A DNA stretch of 64,000 nt from KBS-96 sp964247975. Its GTDB lineage: Bacteria > Acidobacteriota > Terriglobia > Bryobacterales > Bryobacteraceae. Location: NCBI GenBank assembly GCA_964247975.1, contig CAXTWH010000004.1:98868-162867 (forward strand), written 5' to 3'. The position numbers and the translations under genes are program-made. Shown in pieces: positions 16,827 to 25,335 of this stretch. The first letter of the stretch is position 1. Each line of letters starts with the position of its first letter. The notes under the pieces are model-generated. The model had not been told where the DNA came from. It did no database searches and was given only the letters and a program-made list of their open reading frames with translations.

Positions 16827-17852
16827 TCAAGCCGACTTTACTTCCGTCCATAAGCGATCCCGCAGCCGCTGCGCGAACGCCGGCATTTCTTTGAACCATT
16901 CTCCTCGCTGCAGAATATCCTCCGAAGGATAAAGAACAATATTTTCCTTGTCCTGCGAGGAAAGCAATTGCCGTGCTGCGCCGTTCGCGGTGGCAGTTCT
17001 CATTTCAGTCGCTATGGCTGCTGCTACAGAAGGGCGAAGCAGATAATTCAGGAACTCATGCGCCAGTTCACGGTGTCGGCTTTCCCGCAGAATTGCTGCG
17101 CAGTCACAATAATGCGGAAAGCCTTCAGAAGGGTACACAAATTGAAGCTTACTGCTTTGCTCAATGGCTTGCTGGGCGGTGATGGACCACGATTGAGCCG
17201 CCAGCACGTCCCCGGCAATCAACTGGTCACGCACTTCGGCATTTAAGTAGGCGCGCAAAAATGGCTTTTGTTGTACCGCCAACTGCTTGGCTTGTTCCAA
17301 TTGGGTTTGTTTGGTTGCGTTCACCGAATCGCCCATTCGTTTCAAACAAGCCCCGAACACTTCAGCGGAATCATCCAGCATAGTCATGCGTCCGCGATAA
17401 TCAGCGGTCCAAAGGTCCGCCCAGGAATGGGGCGATACTGCGCCGGTGGCATAAACAATGCCGGTAGCCCCATGCATGTACGGCATTGACCATTGCAGTT
17501 GTTTATCCCAGGGCGGGGATTGGAATCTCTGGTCAAGGTTGGAAAGATTCGGGAGCCGCTGATGGTTCAGCGGAACCAGCAGTTCCATGTCGCGCATGGG
17601 AATAATAAAACTGTTGGAAGGAAAAACGATATCCCAGCCGGAATTGCCGGTCATCACCTTCGCCAGCATTTCTTCTGCTACTTCGTAGGTGCCGTAGCGG
17701 ACGCTCACCTGAAATTCACGCTCAAAATCGGGAACCGTGTTCCGGGCGATATAGTCAGACCAGTTATAAACGTTCAAACGGCGCGTGGTTCCGCCCGTGC
17801 AACTGAGAACAGCGCCGGAAAGACCCGCTAAAAAGATTCGGCGCTTCATCAT
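16827..17852 (-). CDS. potD: Spermidine/putrescine-binding lipoprotein PotD
   Basis: Substrate-binding protein of a polyamine ABC importer. It has a lipoprotein signal with the lipid-attachment cysteine at position 18 (LSGAVLSCTGG), so it is tethered outside the inner membrane. The mature part opens with RLNVYNWSDYIARNTVPDFE, the classical PotD/PotF beginning, followed by GWDIVFPSNSF and the LVPLNHQRLPNLSNLD region. Length 341 residues is normal. It is the last of four tightly packed genes (potA, potB, potC, potD), overlapping potC by 4 bp. The preferred polyamine cannot be told by eye. Confidence 0.92.
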   Translation of the reverse strand: MMKRRIFLAGLSGAVLSCTGGTTRRLNVYNWSDYIARNTVPDFEREFQVSVRYGTYEVAEEMLAKVMTGNSGWDIVFPSNSFIIPMRDMELLVPLNHQRLPNLSNLDQRFQSPPWDKQLQWSMPYMHGATGIVYATGAVSPHSWADLWTADYRGRMTMLDDSAEVFGACLKRMGDSVNATKQTQLEQAKQLAVQQKPFLRAYLNAEVRDQLIAGDVLAAQSWSITAQQAIEQSSKLQFVYPSEGFPHYCDCAAILRESRHRELAHEFLNYLLRPSVAAAIATEMRTATANGAARQLLSSQDKENIVLYPSEDILQRGEWFKEMPAFAQRLRDRLWTEVKSA

Positions 17853-18622
17853 TTTGCTTCCGATCCGCCCTGTTGCAATCGCTCCGCCAAAAGAATCAAA
17901 ACTCCCAAGCCCACTGTAATGATCGCTGATAAAGCGTTTACGGCGGGGCTGATGCCGCGACGAGCTAGCGCATAAATGACCATCGGCAGAGTTTCCGAAT
18001 TAACGCCCGCCACCAGGCTGGTAATTACATAATCATCGAAGGAAACCGCAAAACAAAGCAGCGCTGCCGCAATAATGCTCGGCTTCAGATACGGCACAGT
18101 GACTAACCAGAACGCTTTCCATTCATTCGCGCCCAGGTCCAGCGCGGCTTCTTCTAAACTGGCGTCGAAAGTTCGTAAACGCGCCAAAACCACAATCACC
18201 GCATACGCAATGGAAAACGAGACGTGCGCCAGGATGACCGTGTGCATGCCGAGTTGAACATGTAAAAACCGGAAGATCCATTGGAAAAAAGCCAGCAGTG
18301 AAATTCCGGTCACAATTTCCGGCGTCAGCAAAGAAAGATAAAGCGAGTTGGTCAGCACCGGCGAACGCTTCTTCCAGATCGCATATGCCGCCAAAGTTCC
18401 GATCACGGTGGAAAGGATGGTAGACGCACACCCGATCACCAGTGAATTTAAAGCCGCTTCCAGCATCTGTTGATTACGAAATACTTCCGCATACCAATGC
18501 AGGCTCCAGCCTTGCCAAACCGCAAAGCGTGAAGCATTAAAGCTGAAAACGCTTAACGCCGCCAGCGGCAGATATAAAAACAAATAAGCTAAAACGGCGT
18601 AGATCGGCAGCAACGCTTTCAC
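17849..18622 (-). CDS. potC: Polyamine ABC transporter permease PotC
   Basis: Inner-membrane permease of 257 residues with about six helices. The first is YAVLAYLFLYLPLAALSVFSFNASRF. The cytoplasmic EAA loop that docks on the ATPase reads EEAALDLGANEWKAFWLVTVP. The N-terminal and loop sequences match the PotC/PotI branch. Its ends overlap potB and potD by 4 bp each, so the transporter genes are translationally coupled. Confidence 0.92.
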   Translation of the reverse strand: MKALLPIYAVLAYLFLYLPLAALSVFSFNASRFAVWQGWSLHWYAEVFRNQQMLEAALNSLVIGCASTILSTVIGTLAAYAIWKKRSPVLTNSLYLSLLTPEIVTGISLLAFFQWIFRFLHVQLGMHTVILAHVSFSIAYAVIVVLARLRTFDASLEEAALDLGANEWKAFWLVTVPYLKPSIIAAALLCFAVSFDDYVITSLVAGVNSETLPMVIYALARRGISPAVNALSAIITVGLGVLILLAERLQQGGSEAK

Positions 18623-19449
18623 AGCAGTTCTTCTCCCCGCCGGGTGGCAAACCGGAGCAGCACGAGCAGCACCAGCAACATCAGCAGCAGCGATACGGCC
18701 GAGCCGAAAGGCCAGTCGCGGGAATTAGTGAACTGGTTTTGCACCAGATTGCCTACCATCAGCGTTTTGCCTCCGCCCAACAGATCCGGCGTGAGATACG
18801 CGCCTAAACAGGGAATGAACACCAGCAGGCTGCCGGCAATAATTCCGCTCCGGCTCAAGGGCACAATCACTTTCCAGAAAGCGCTCCATTCGTTTGCGCC
18901 CAGGTCATGCGCGGCATCTAAAAGAACAGGATCCAGTTTTTCGAGTGTTGCATAAAGCGGCAGCACCATAAACGGCAGATACCCGTACACCAAACCCAAA
19001 ATCACCGCTGCATTGTTGAACAACAACGGCAGTGGTTCTTGAATGATATGCAATGAGCGTAAAACGGAATTCACCAAACCCGTATCCCGCAGCAGAAACA
19101 TCCAGGCGTAAGTTCGAATCAGAAAACTGGTCCAGAAGGGAAGCATTACTAGATTCAAATACAAATTGCGCTTTGTTTCCGCGCGCGCAATAAACAAGGC
19201 CAAAGGAAATCCAAGCAGCAGGCAGAACACTGTTGAGGCTGCCGCGATCAGAAAGGACCGCCCTACAATTTCAGCGTAGAGCGGATCAAAAATGCGCGTG
19301 TAATTTTCGAGCGTCCAGGGCGGAACCACGCCGCCGTATGCGCCACGGGACAGCAGGCTGTAAGCGAAAACAATTCCCAGCGGCACCAGAAACAGAAAAG
19401 CCGTAGTTAGTGCTGCCGGAAGCAGAAACAACACGCGAAGGCGTTTCAT
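18619..19449 (-). CDS. potB: Polyamine ABC transporter permease PotB
   Basis: Inner-membrane permease, 276 residues from the ATG at 19449. Upstream codons in the same frame lie inside potA, and the chosen ATG makes a 4-bp ATGA overlap with the potA stop. Helices include VLFLLPAALTTAFLFLVPLGIVFAY; the PotB-typical GGVVPPWTLENYTRIFDP follows. The EAA loop is LDAAHDLGANEWSAFWKVIVPLSRSG. It pairs with PotC to form the channel. Confidence 0.92.
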   Translation of the reverse strand: MKRLRVLFLLPAALTTAFLFLVPLGIVFAYSLLSRGAYGGVVPPWTLENYTRIFDPLYAEIVGRSFLIAAASTVFCLLLGFPLALFIARAETKRNLYLNLVMLPFWTSFLIRTYAWMFLLRDTGLVNSVLRSLHIIQEPLPLLFNNAAVILGLVYGYLPFMVLPLYATLEKLDPVLLDAAHDLGANEWSAFWKVIVPLSRSGIIAGSLLVFIPCLGAYLTPDLLGGGKTLMVGNLVQNQFTNSRDWPFGSAVSLLLMLLVLLVLLRFATRRGEELL

Positions 19450-20459
19450 GCGCTGGTGGGAATGTTCTGGGCAGAAACGCTCACCGGCAGTTGGTCGGCT
19501 GCATTCCACCACAGGTAAACGGTTTCTCCCGGCTCATACTCCGCCGCTACTGTTCCCTGCGCTTGCACTGTGCAAGCATCACCCTGGACGGTTTTCAGGT
19601 GAATGTTCGTGCAGTTGCCGAGGTAAGTTTGAGCAACTACGTTCGCGGGGTAAACGGGTTGCAGCGAGGATGGCCGCTCACGGGACAATTGAACCGATTC
19701 GGGCCTGATGCCGCAGCCCTCAATCCAGTTCACATCTCCTAAAAACTCCGCCACAAAACGGGAACAAGGCCGTCGGTAGAGTTCTTCCGGCGTTCCTACT
19801 TGTTCCAGGTGCCCGCCGTTCATCACGGCCATGCGATCAGAAAGCGACATGGCTTCTTCTTGGTCATGGGTAATAAAAAGAAACGTCGTTCCTACCCGCT
19901 TTTGTATCGCTTTCAATTCAATCCGCATCTGCTTACGCAGCTTAGGGTCCAGCGCGGACAAAGGTTCATCCAGCAGCAGCACATCTGGTTCAGGAGCAAG
20001 CGCGCGGGCGAGCGCCACTCTTTGACGTTCGCCGCCGGAAAGCTGCGCTGGCAGACGGTTCTCTTTACCGGTGAGTTGCATTAAGCTCAACAGTTGACTG
20101 ACCCTGGCTGCGATCTCGCCAGGCCGCCGGCGAGCCTGTTGTTCCAACCCGAAGCTGACATTCCGCTCCACCGTGAGATGCGGAAACAAAGCGTAATTCT
20201 GAAACACTGTGCTAACGTTTCGGTGATATGCTTTGCGGGTAGTAATAGCTTCGCCGTTCAAAACAATTTCGCCGGCGGTCGGCGATTCAAAGCCGCCAAT
20301 TAGCCGCAGCGTAGTGGTTTTGCCGCAGCCGGATGGACCGAGCAGGGAAAAGAACTCACCTTGTTTTAACCCGAGCGAAATTCCATTTACCGCCTGGTGG
20401 GTTGGATAGTGCTTGGTAAGATCGCGCAGTTCTAAAACAGTGTTCACTGGGCAAATCAA
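19446..20459 (-). CDS. potA: Polyamine ABC transporter ATP-binding protein PotA
   Basis: ATPase subunit of the importer. Walker A is GPSGCGKTTT, the Q loop FQNYALFPHLTV, the ABC signature LSGGERQRVALARAL, Walker B LLLDEPLSALD, and the switch histidine FITHDQEEAMS. A TOBE-type regulatory domain fills the C-terminus (from about residue 240). Start is TTG 20459 or, equally likely, GTG 20447; neither has a clear ribosome site. Only 33 bp separate it from the stop of the SGNH gene upstream on the same strand, so potABCD may be co-transcribed with the acyl-transfer cassette. Confidence 0.92.
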   Translation of the reverse strand: MICPVNTVLELRDLTKHYPTHQAVNGISLGLKQGEFFSLLGPSGCGKTTTLRLIGGFESPTAGEIVLNGEAITTRKAYHRNVSTVFQNYALFPHLTVERNVSFGLEQQARRRPGEIAARVSQLLSLMQLTGKENRLPAQLSGGERQRVALARALAPEPDVLLLDEPLSALDPKLRKQMRIELKAIQKRVGTTFLFITHDQEEAMSLSDRMAVMNGGHLEQVGTPEELYRRPCSRFVAEFLGDVNWIEGCGIRPESVQLSRERPSSLQPVYPANVVAQTYLGNCTNIHLKTVQGDACTVQAQGTVAAEYEPGETVYLWWNAADQLPVSVSAQNIPTSA

Positions 20460-20492
20460 AATGGTAGCGCAGAACTGCCGCGATCTACGCGA

Positions 20493-21728
20493 TTATTTCG
20501 AAGCCTGAAGCAGAAGCGCATGGTCGCTTAGTAGCTGCCGTCCCGCGCCGGTGCGGTGGAGAAAACCACAGAACTGCCGGGCTAGTTCCATGCCGGCGTA
20601 ATAATGGCCTTGTTCGTTCCAATGGCCCGTGCCGGCAGCGCCGGGAGTGCCGCCATGCAGCAGAACATGGGTTCGGTCTACCAGTGCGCGCAGCGCGGGC
20701 GCAAGCTGAAAACAGGGTACCTGGTGAGCTGCCGCCCACTGCGCAATCCGGTTGTCAGGATAATTCAGGTCAGGCACTCCAAGCCGCTTTGTAAGTGTTC
20801 TCAGGTATTGAACATCAGGCGTAACTTGCGGCGGCGTGTCCAAGGTAAGAACATAAAACTCAACACCATGTGCGCGGCATTCTTCTTTCATGGCTTGTAA
20901 AATGGATTCCGTTACGTCCCAGGCTGCCTTCGTGTCGGCATCATAGGGCGGTAAATACGCTACCTCGTCGCGCGAATACTTAGCGACCGGAACATTCTTT
21001 TTGGGGTTGGTATACGCACTAAGCTGATAAAAAATCCGGTAAGCAAGATTAGACTTTGCGGCCCGCACCATTTTCGCCAGTTCAAATTCATTAATGAGAT
21101 CTGCGATTTTCTCTTTGACGGGCCGAGGATGAAATCCGCCGGGCGTATCGGAAACCAGCTTGCCATCCTGCAAATTGAAATACATGCGCGGCGAAGTAAG
21201 CAACGGATCGAGATTGCGCGAATTCGCAATCACGGCCGTAGCCATGTTCAACGCTATCACGACTGCTTGCGGATGATATTTCCATACTTTCTCGCGCAAA
21301 ACATAGTAATTTTGCGCGAGATTATATCCGACTACGGCAAAGTTCAGCGTTTCCACGTGAACGGCATTATCCGCACTGATGCACTTCTGCAGATTGGAGC
21401 GAAACACGGAAACATAGGTTTGCTCAAGTGCTACCTGGACCCCTTCAGTTGTGGAATCACCGAGAAAAGCAATGCGCAGCGTGTTTGGCGGACGCGTGAG
21501 CGTATGCTCACTATCACGCATGCCATCGTTATTGATTTGATAGCGGTTCATCACTTCCTTGGTTTCCCAGCCGGTAACGTTCGGCTTCAGCGCATAGCCA
21601 ATGACCGGATCTATATGAGTGTCGGTAGTAGGAAAGTGAACGCCTAAAAGACGCAATGCCGATTCAAGGCAGGCCAGTAAAACCGCCAGGCAAAGAATCG
21701 TGAGAACAAGATCTTTAGCAGCTTTCAT
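20493..21728 (-). CDS. Membrane-anchored SGNH-like protein of the acyl-transfer cassette (DltD-like position)
   Basis: 411 residues from the ATG at 21728; the frame upstream overlaps nothing useful. An N-terminal helix (LVLTILCLAVLLACLESALRL, about 7-27) anchors it, leaving the rest outside the cytoplasm. The SGNH hydrolase block I is FLGDSTTEG with Ser92, and a block resembling block V, TGHWNEQGH, lies at 367-375. At the position of the usual catalytic Asp (DxHWN) there is Thr, so the normal triad is incomplete. It follows the MBOAT gene by 40 bp. In analogous systems (DltD, AlgX/AlgJ) an SGNH-like partner helps deliver the acyl group to the final acceptor; that role is inferred here. Confidence 0.8.
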   Translation of the reverse strand: MKAAKDLVLTILCLAVLLACLESALRLLGVHFPTTDTHIDPVIGYALKPNVTGWETKEVMNRYQINNDGMRDSEHTLTRPPNTLRIAFLGDSTTEGVQVALEQTYVSVFRSNLQKCISADNAVHVETLNFAVVGYNLAQNYYVLREKVWKYHPQAVVIALNMATAVIANSRNLDPLLTSPRMYFNLQDGKLVSDTPGGFHPRPVKEKIADLINEFELAKMVRAAKSNLAYRIFYQLSAYTNPKKNVPVAKYSRDEVAYLPPYDADTKAAWDVTESILQAMKEECRAHGVEFYVLTLDTPPQVTPDVQYLRTLTKRLGVPDLNYPDNRIAQWAAAHQVPCFQLAPALRALVDRTHVLLHGGTPGAAGTGHWNEQGHYYAGMELARQFCGFLHRTGAGRQLLSDHALLLQASK

Positions 21729-21768
21729 GTTTGAGTCATAAAGGAGGACGACGAAACTAACCCGGCCA

Positions 21769-23172
21769 TTAGAAACCAGCATACATAAATGCTGATCGCG
21801 GCGCATTGGTGGAATAAATCATCACGATTGCAAACAAGTACAACATCGTGATTCCGGAATAAGCAAACCAACGCGTCCAACGGGGAACTGTTTGCAGATA
21901 ACCGCCTTCCCAGAATCTCCGCCGCAGATATTCCACTGCTTCGATAAAGAAGAAACCGCCCATTCCCAGATAAAGATCGTGCAGGCTGATTATCGTGTTG
22001 GTGGTCCAGCCGCTTCCCAGGTGAAGCGCGATGCCGAATGCTTCCCGAACCGTGTGAGCGCGCCACATAGTATTGGTCAACGCCACAATATGGTAAGTAA
22101 AAATCCATCCCAAAATAGCCGCCGCAAGTTTGGCTTGCGGAGTGCGTTTGTATAAGCGCTTGCGGAACTGCATCGTAAGCGCGTCAATGCATAAAAAGAA
22201 AGAGTGTATTAAACCGAAAACAACAAAATTCCAACTGAAAGAATGCCACAGCGCAATCAGCATCATGTTGGCGGAAATCGCAAGCGCTAAACCGGCGCTG
22301 CCCAGGTTGCGAAACGCCATGCGAGCCGGCATAAACACGTAATCAGTCAGCCAGCGGGTCAGCGACATGTGCCAGCGGCGCCAATACGCGCTGATGCTGG
22401 TGGCGCTGAAAGGCCAGTTGAAATTCTCAACGCCTTCCATGCCGAGCAGCATCGCGCTGCCATTCGAAATATCAGTCAACGCGGAAAAATCAGCGTACAG
22501 TTCAATGCTGAAAAGATAGAAAGAAGCCGCCCGCGCAAAACCGTCCACCGCGTATGGACGATTGAAGCCGGGACTAACCACCGCCAGCAGATGTTCCGCC
22601 ACAAAAAGCTTCTTGAAGAGCCCAATCAAAATGCGGGCCGAACCATAAGCAATGGTTTTCAGGCTGGGCCGTCTCGCCATTTCGAACTGTTCAAAAAAGG
22701 ATTCGGCCCGTTGAATCGGCCCGGCCACAATCTGCGGAAAGAAAGCCACAAAAGCGGCGAAGCGGCCCAGGTTTCGCTCTGCTTTGATCTGGCCCCAGTG
22801 CAGGTCAAGCAGGTAACTGATCAGTTTGAAAGTGTAATAAGAAACGCCGAGCGGGATCACGATGTCCTTAGCCGAGCCGACCAGCGGCAGAGCTTTCCAG
22901 AACACCACAAACAAAATCAACAAGGCAGTAATTGTAAATACGATTGGTGATTTGCGCTTTTCCTCGTCGCTGTTCTTCTCAATAGCCAGGCCGCCCAGGT
23001 AACAGATCAACGTGATCACGCCCATTACCGCTGCCATCTGCGGATCCCAGGAATAGTAAAACAAGTAGGAGCAAGCCGTCAGATACCACGGGCGCAAACG
23101 AAACGGAACTGTCCAATAAACCAGCGCGACCAAAACAATAAAAAGAAGATACTGTTCGGAAGTGAAATTCAT
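21769..23172 (-). CDS. MBOAT family O-acyltransferase (AlgI/DltB-like)
   Basis: Polytopic inner-membrane acyltransferase, 467 residues, about ten or more helices. The N-terminus FTSEQYLLFIVLVALVYW and the SYLFYYSWDP motif are typical of AlgI. The signature FNWPFSATSISAYWRRWHMSLTRWL is near residues 261-285, and the catalytic histidine is His310 in LIALWHSFSWNF, with a second His323 in LIHSFF. Members carry acyl groups from a cytoplasmic donor through the membrane to a polymer outside. It sits between an acyl carrier protein gene (24 bp upstream) and an SGNH-like gene, as DltB does beside DltC and DltD. Acceptor unknown. Confidence 0.92.
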   Translation of the reverse strand: MNFTSEQYLLFIVLVALVYWTVPFRLRPWYLTACSYLFYYSWDPQMAAVMGVITLICYLGGLAIEKNSDEEKRKSPIVFTITALLILFVVFWKALPLVGSAKDIVIPLGVSYYTFKLISYLLDLHWGQIKAERNLGRFAAFVAFFPQIVAGPIQRAESFFEQFEMARRPSLKTIAYGSARILIGLFKKLFVAEHLLAVVSPGFNRPYAVDGFARAASFYLFSIELYADFSALTDISNGSAMLLGMEGVENFNWPFSATSISAYWRRWHMSLTRWLTDYVFMPARMAFRNLGSAGLALAISANMMLIALWHSFSWNFVVFGLIHSFFLCIDALTMQFRKRLYKRTPQAKLAAAILGWIFTYHIVALTNTMWRAHTVREAFGIALHLGSGWTTNTIISLHDLYLGMGGFFFIEAVEYLRRRFWEGGYLQTVPRWTRWFAYSGITMLYLFAIVMIYSTNAPRSAFMYAGF

Positions 23173-23196
23173 GGCTGATCAGTTCGGTATTCCGAT

Positions 23197-23436
23197 TCAG
23201 GCTTTTTTCGAAATCGTGTCAATCAGGTCACCGACGTTCGACAATTTCGCTACTTCGGCAGTGGTGAACTTGACTTTGAATTCTTTCTCCGCCGCCACAA
23301 TCAGGTTAATGTGCGTTAGAGAATCCCAATCTTCCAAATCGCTGGCCGTCATCTCGCGTTTTAAAGCGAGGTCAGGCATATCGAAAACTCGACGAAATAC
23401 GCCGGTCAGGCGTGATGTTACGGTTTCTTGATCCAT
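23197..23436 (-). CDS. Acyl carrier protein of the FkbH/MBOAT cassette
   Basis: 79-residue carrier protein. The phosphopantetheine site is Ser39 in the sequence EDWDSLTHINLI, which has the WDSL form usual in dedicated carrier proteins (methoxymalonyl/glyceryl-ACP, DltC-like) rather than the DSLD of fatty-acid AcpP. The four-helix pattern is complete. It lies 6 bp after the FkbH-like gene and 24 bp before the MBOAT gene, so it most likely carries the acyl unit between these two. Confidence 0.92.
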   Translation of the reverse strand: MDQETVTSRLTGVFRRVFDMPDLALKREMTASDLEDWDSLTHINLIVAAEKEFKVKFTTAEVAKLSNVGDLIDTISKKA

Positions 23437-23442
23437 AAGTTC

Positions 23443-25227
23443 TTAAACAATCGCTGCTTCCGGAGCTACGGGTTCAATATGAACAGCTTTAGCTTCATAT
23501 TGATCGACACCAAGAGCCCAATAAGTATGTCCATTCTCTTCTTCGGAAATTTTCTCAAAACCGAAGCGGCTGAAGAAATCGCGCACCATTGCATTCTTCG
23601 CGCTAGGAATGTACTCGCCGGTAACCCGGCGCAAGCCACGCTGTTCTGCTTCCGCAAAAATGCGGTTCATCAGATATTGTTCAACGCCGCGCGACAAAAC
23701 ACGGCAGGACATCAGCCAATCGCTGATCACCATCTCCTCGCCTTGCGGACGGGCAACAACCACTGAGATCAGTCCATGATCTCCAAAGCGGTCAGACAAT
23801 CGGGCATAAAGCGGAATGCATCCATTTTCATCGGCGGCCATCGCTTCGCAATCGGCTTGGGAATGGCGGCGCGTGGTCAGGTTGAACTGATTGCTGCGCT
23901 GAATAAGCTGGGCGATGCGGGACAGATGGAAAGAATCGAAACGGGCTACTTCGATTTTCATCTCCAAAGATTTCAGGTAGTCGTTAATGTCTGTGTACTG
24001 ATCGGCGGTAATGCGGCGCTGCGCTTCCTGGCGGTATTGTTCGCCCCGCATACTGTCTTCCGCCGAAAAAGTGTTTACTTCAAACAGATTCAATTCGCAA
24101 ACCGCCCGCACATAATCAGCCGGGTCTTCCGGCAGTTCCGGCACAATCACTTCGGGAACAAACTCCCGAACCAGATTACGTTCAAACGGATTATCGTCAA
24201 GAAACACCATTGAATCAAGGCCGATATCCAGGATGTCGCGCACTTTGCGGATGTTATCGGCCTTGTTGTCCCAGTTCACCACAAATACCGAGATGTCTTC
24301 TTCTTTTAAAACCATCTCCTGGTTTTCGGTGAAAGCCCGCAAAGCTACCGCATGATCGTTCTTGCTGCAAACCGCCAGAATGATTCCGCGCCGCTTCATT
24401 TCCCGCAGGAAACATTGGAAATGGTAAAAAGTTTCGCCTTCGCCGTGAGCATTAATTTGAATTCCGTCCGGTCCGTCGTCGCCGATCACGCCGCCCCAAA
24501 GCGTGTTATCCAGATCCAGCACAATGCATTTCACTGTGCGGCCCATCTGGCTTAACGCAATTTCAACAATGTTCTGGGCCACCAGCGGGAGATACTCCGG
24601 CGCACAGTAAGTTTTTGAACCGGCCCAGAGCCGTTCATCAAACCAATGGCGAGTTCCCACGCTCGCCGCGATCGCTGCTGCATCAGCGATAAAAACATAA
24701 TTGCGCCGGCGCACCGCTGCGGCCAGCGCGTTGTTCAAAGATTGAACAACAGAAGAAAGCGAACCGGCAACCGCCTGGTCGAAATTGCCGAAAAAACGCT
24801 CATACGGCGGAACGAAATTGAACTGGATAATGTTGGCTCGCGAATGGCGATGGATGGCTTCCCAAATATCCGCCATGTGGTCCGCTGTTTCTTGCAGGAA
24901 CGTTTCGCCGCTGCCGGAGCGATGAAAATACTTGAACCTGAGCGATTGCGTGCTGTTCACAATCACAATCAGGTCAGGCTTAAACTGATACAACGCCGAT
25001 CCAGAATCCAGGACTTCCAGATCGATCGCGTCAAAATGCCCTTCATACAATGCAACAGTTACGCCATTGTCATGAAACAAGGCGCGGAGAAGCGGAACGA
25101 AGAACTGGGTGGCCGCATCTCCGATCAATGCAATACGCCTTTGGGGAAACTCTGGGCGAGTTTTGAGCTTCCGGCTGGCCATCACTAAACGGCTGTAATC
25201 TAAGTCTGGTGTGTTCTTTGAAAGCAT
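23443..25227 (-). CDS. FkbH-like HAD-IIIC protein with C-terminal GNAT-like domain
   Basis: 594 residues. Residues about 30-225 form an N-terminal SGNH-like region common in FkbH proteins. The HAD core follows: CIVLDLDNTLWGGVIGDDG (Asp238 and Asp240), then ILAVCSKND with Cys287, and VFLDDNPFER (342-350). The C-terminus (about 420-570) looks like a GNAT fold. FkbH enzymes such as those of tetronate and methoxymalonyl pathways dephosphorylate 1,3-bisphosphoglycerate and load the glyceryl group onto a carrier protein. All signature residues seem present. It is first in the cassette, 6 bp before the carrier protein. I infer glyceryl (or related C3) loading; the product could be modified later. 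Confidence 0.9.
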   Translation of the reverse strand: MLSKNTPDLDYSRLVMASRKLKTRPEFPQRRIALIGDAATQFFVPLLRALFHDNGVTVALYEGHFDAIDLEVLDSGSALYQFKPDLIVIVNSTQSLRFKYFHRSGSGETFLQETADHMADIWEAIHRHSRANIIQFNFVPPYERFFGNFDQAVAGSLSSVVQSLNNALAAAVRRRNYVFIADAAAIAASVGTRHWFDERLWAGSKTYCAPEYLPLVAQNIVEIALSQMGRTVKCIVLDLDNTLWGGVIGDDGPDGIQINAHGEGETFYHFQCFLREMKRRGIILAVCSKNDHAVALRAFTENQEMVLKEEDISVFVVNWDNKADNIRKVRDILDIGLDSMVFLDDNPFERNLVREFVPEVIVPELPEDPADYVRAVCELNLFEVNTFSAEDSMRGEQYRQEAQRRITADQYTDINDYLKSLEMKIEVARFDSFHLSRIAQLIQRSNQFNLTTRRHSQADCEAMAADENGCIPLYARLSDRFGDHGLISVVVARPQGEEMVISDWLMSCRVLSRGVEQYLMNRIFAEAEQRGLRRVTGEYIPSAKNAMVRDFFSRFGFEKISEEENGHTYWALGVDQYEAKAVHIEPVAPEAAIV

Positions 25228-25335
25228 AAACGAAAGAACTGAACTGCGTAACGCAGATATTTTAGAATAACTGACTGGAAAATTGCAGTCTTCTGAATTT
25301 TATCCGGCTTGGGTTTGGAGGGGAACCAGCATACA

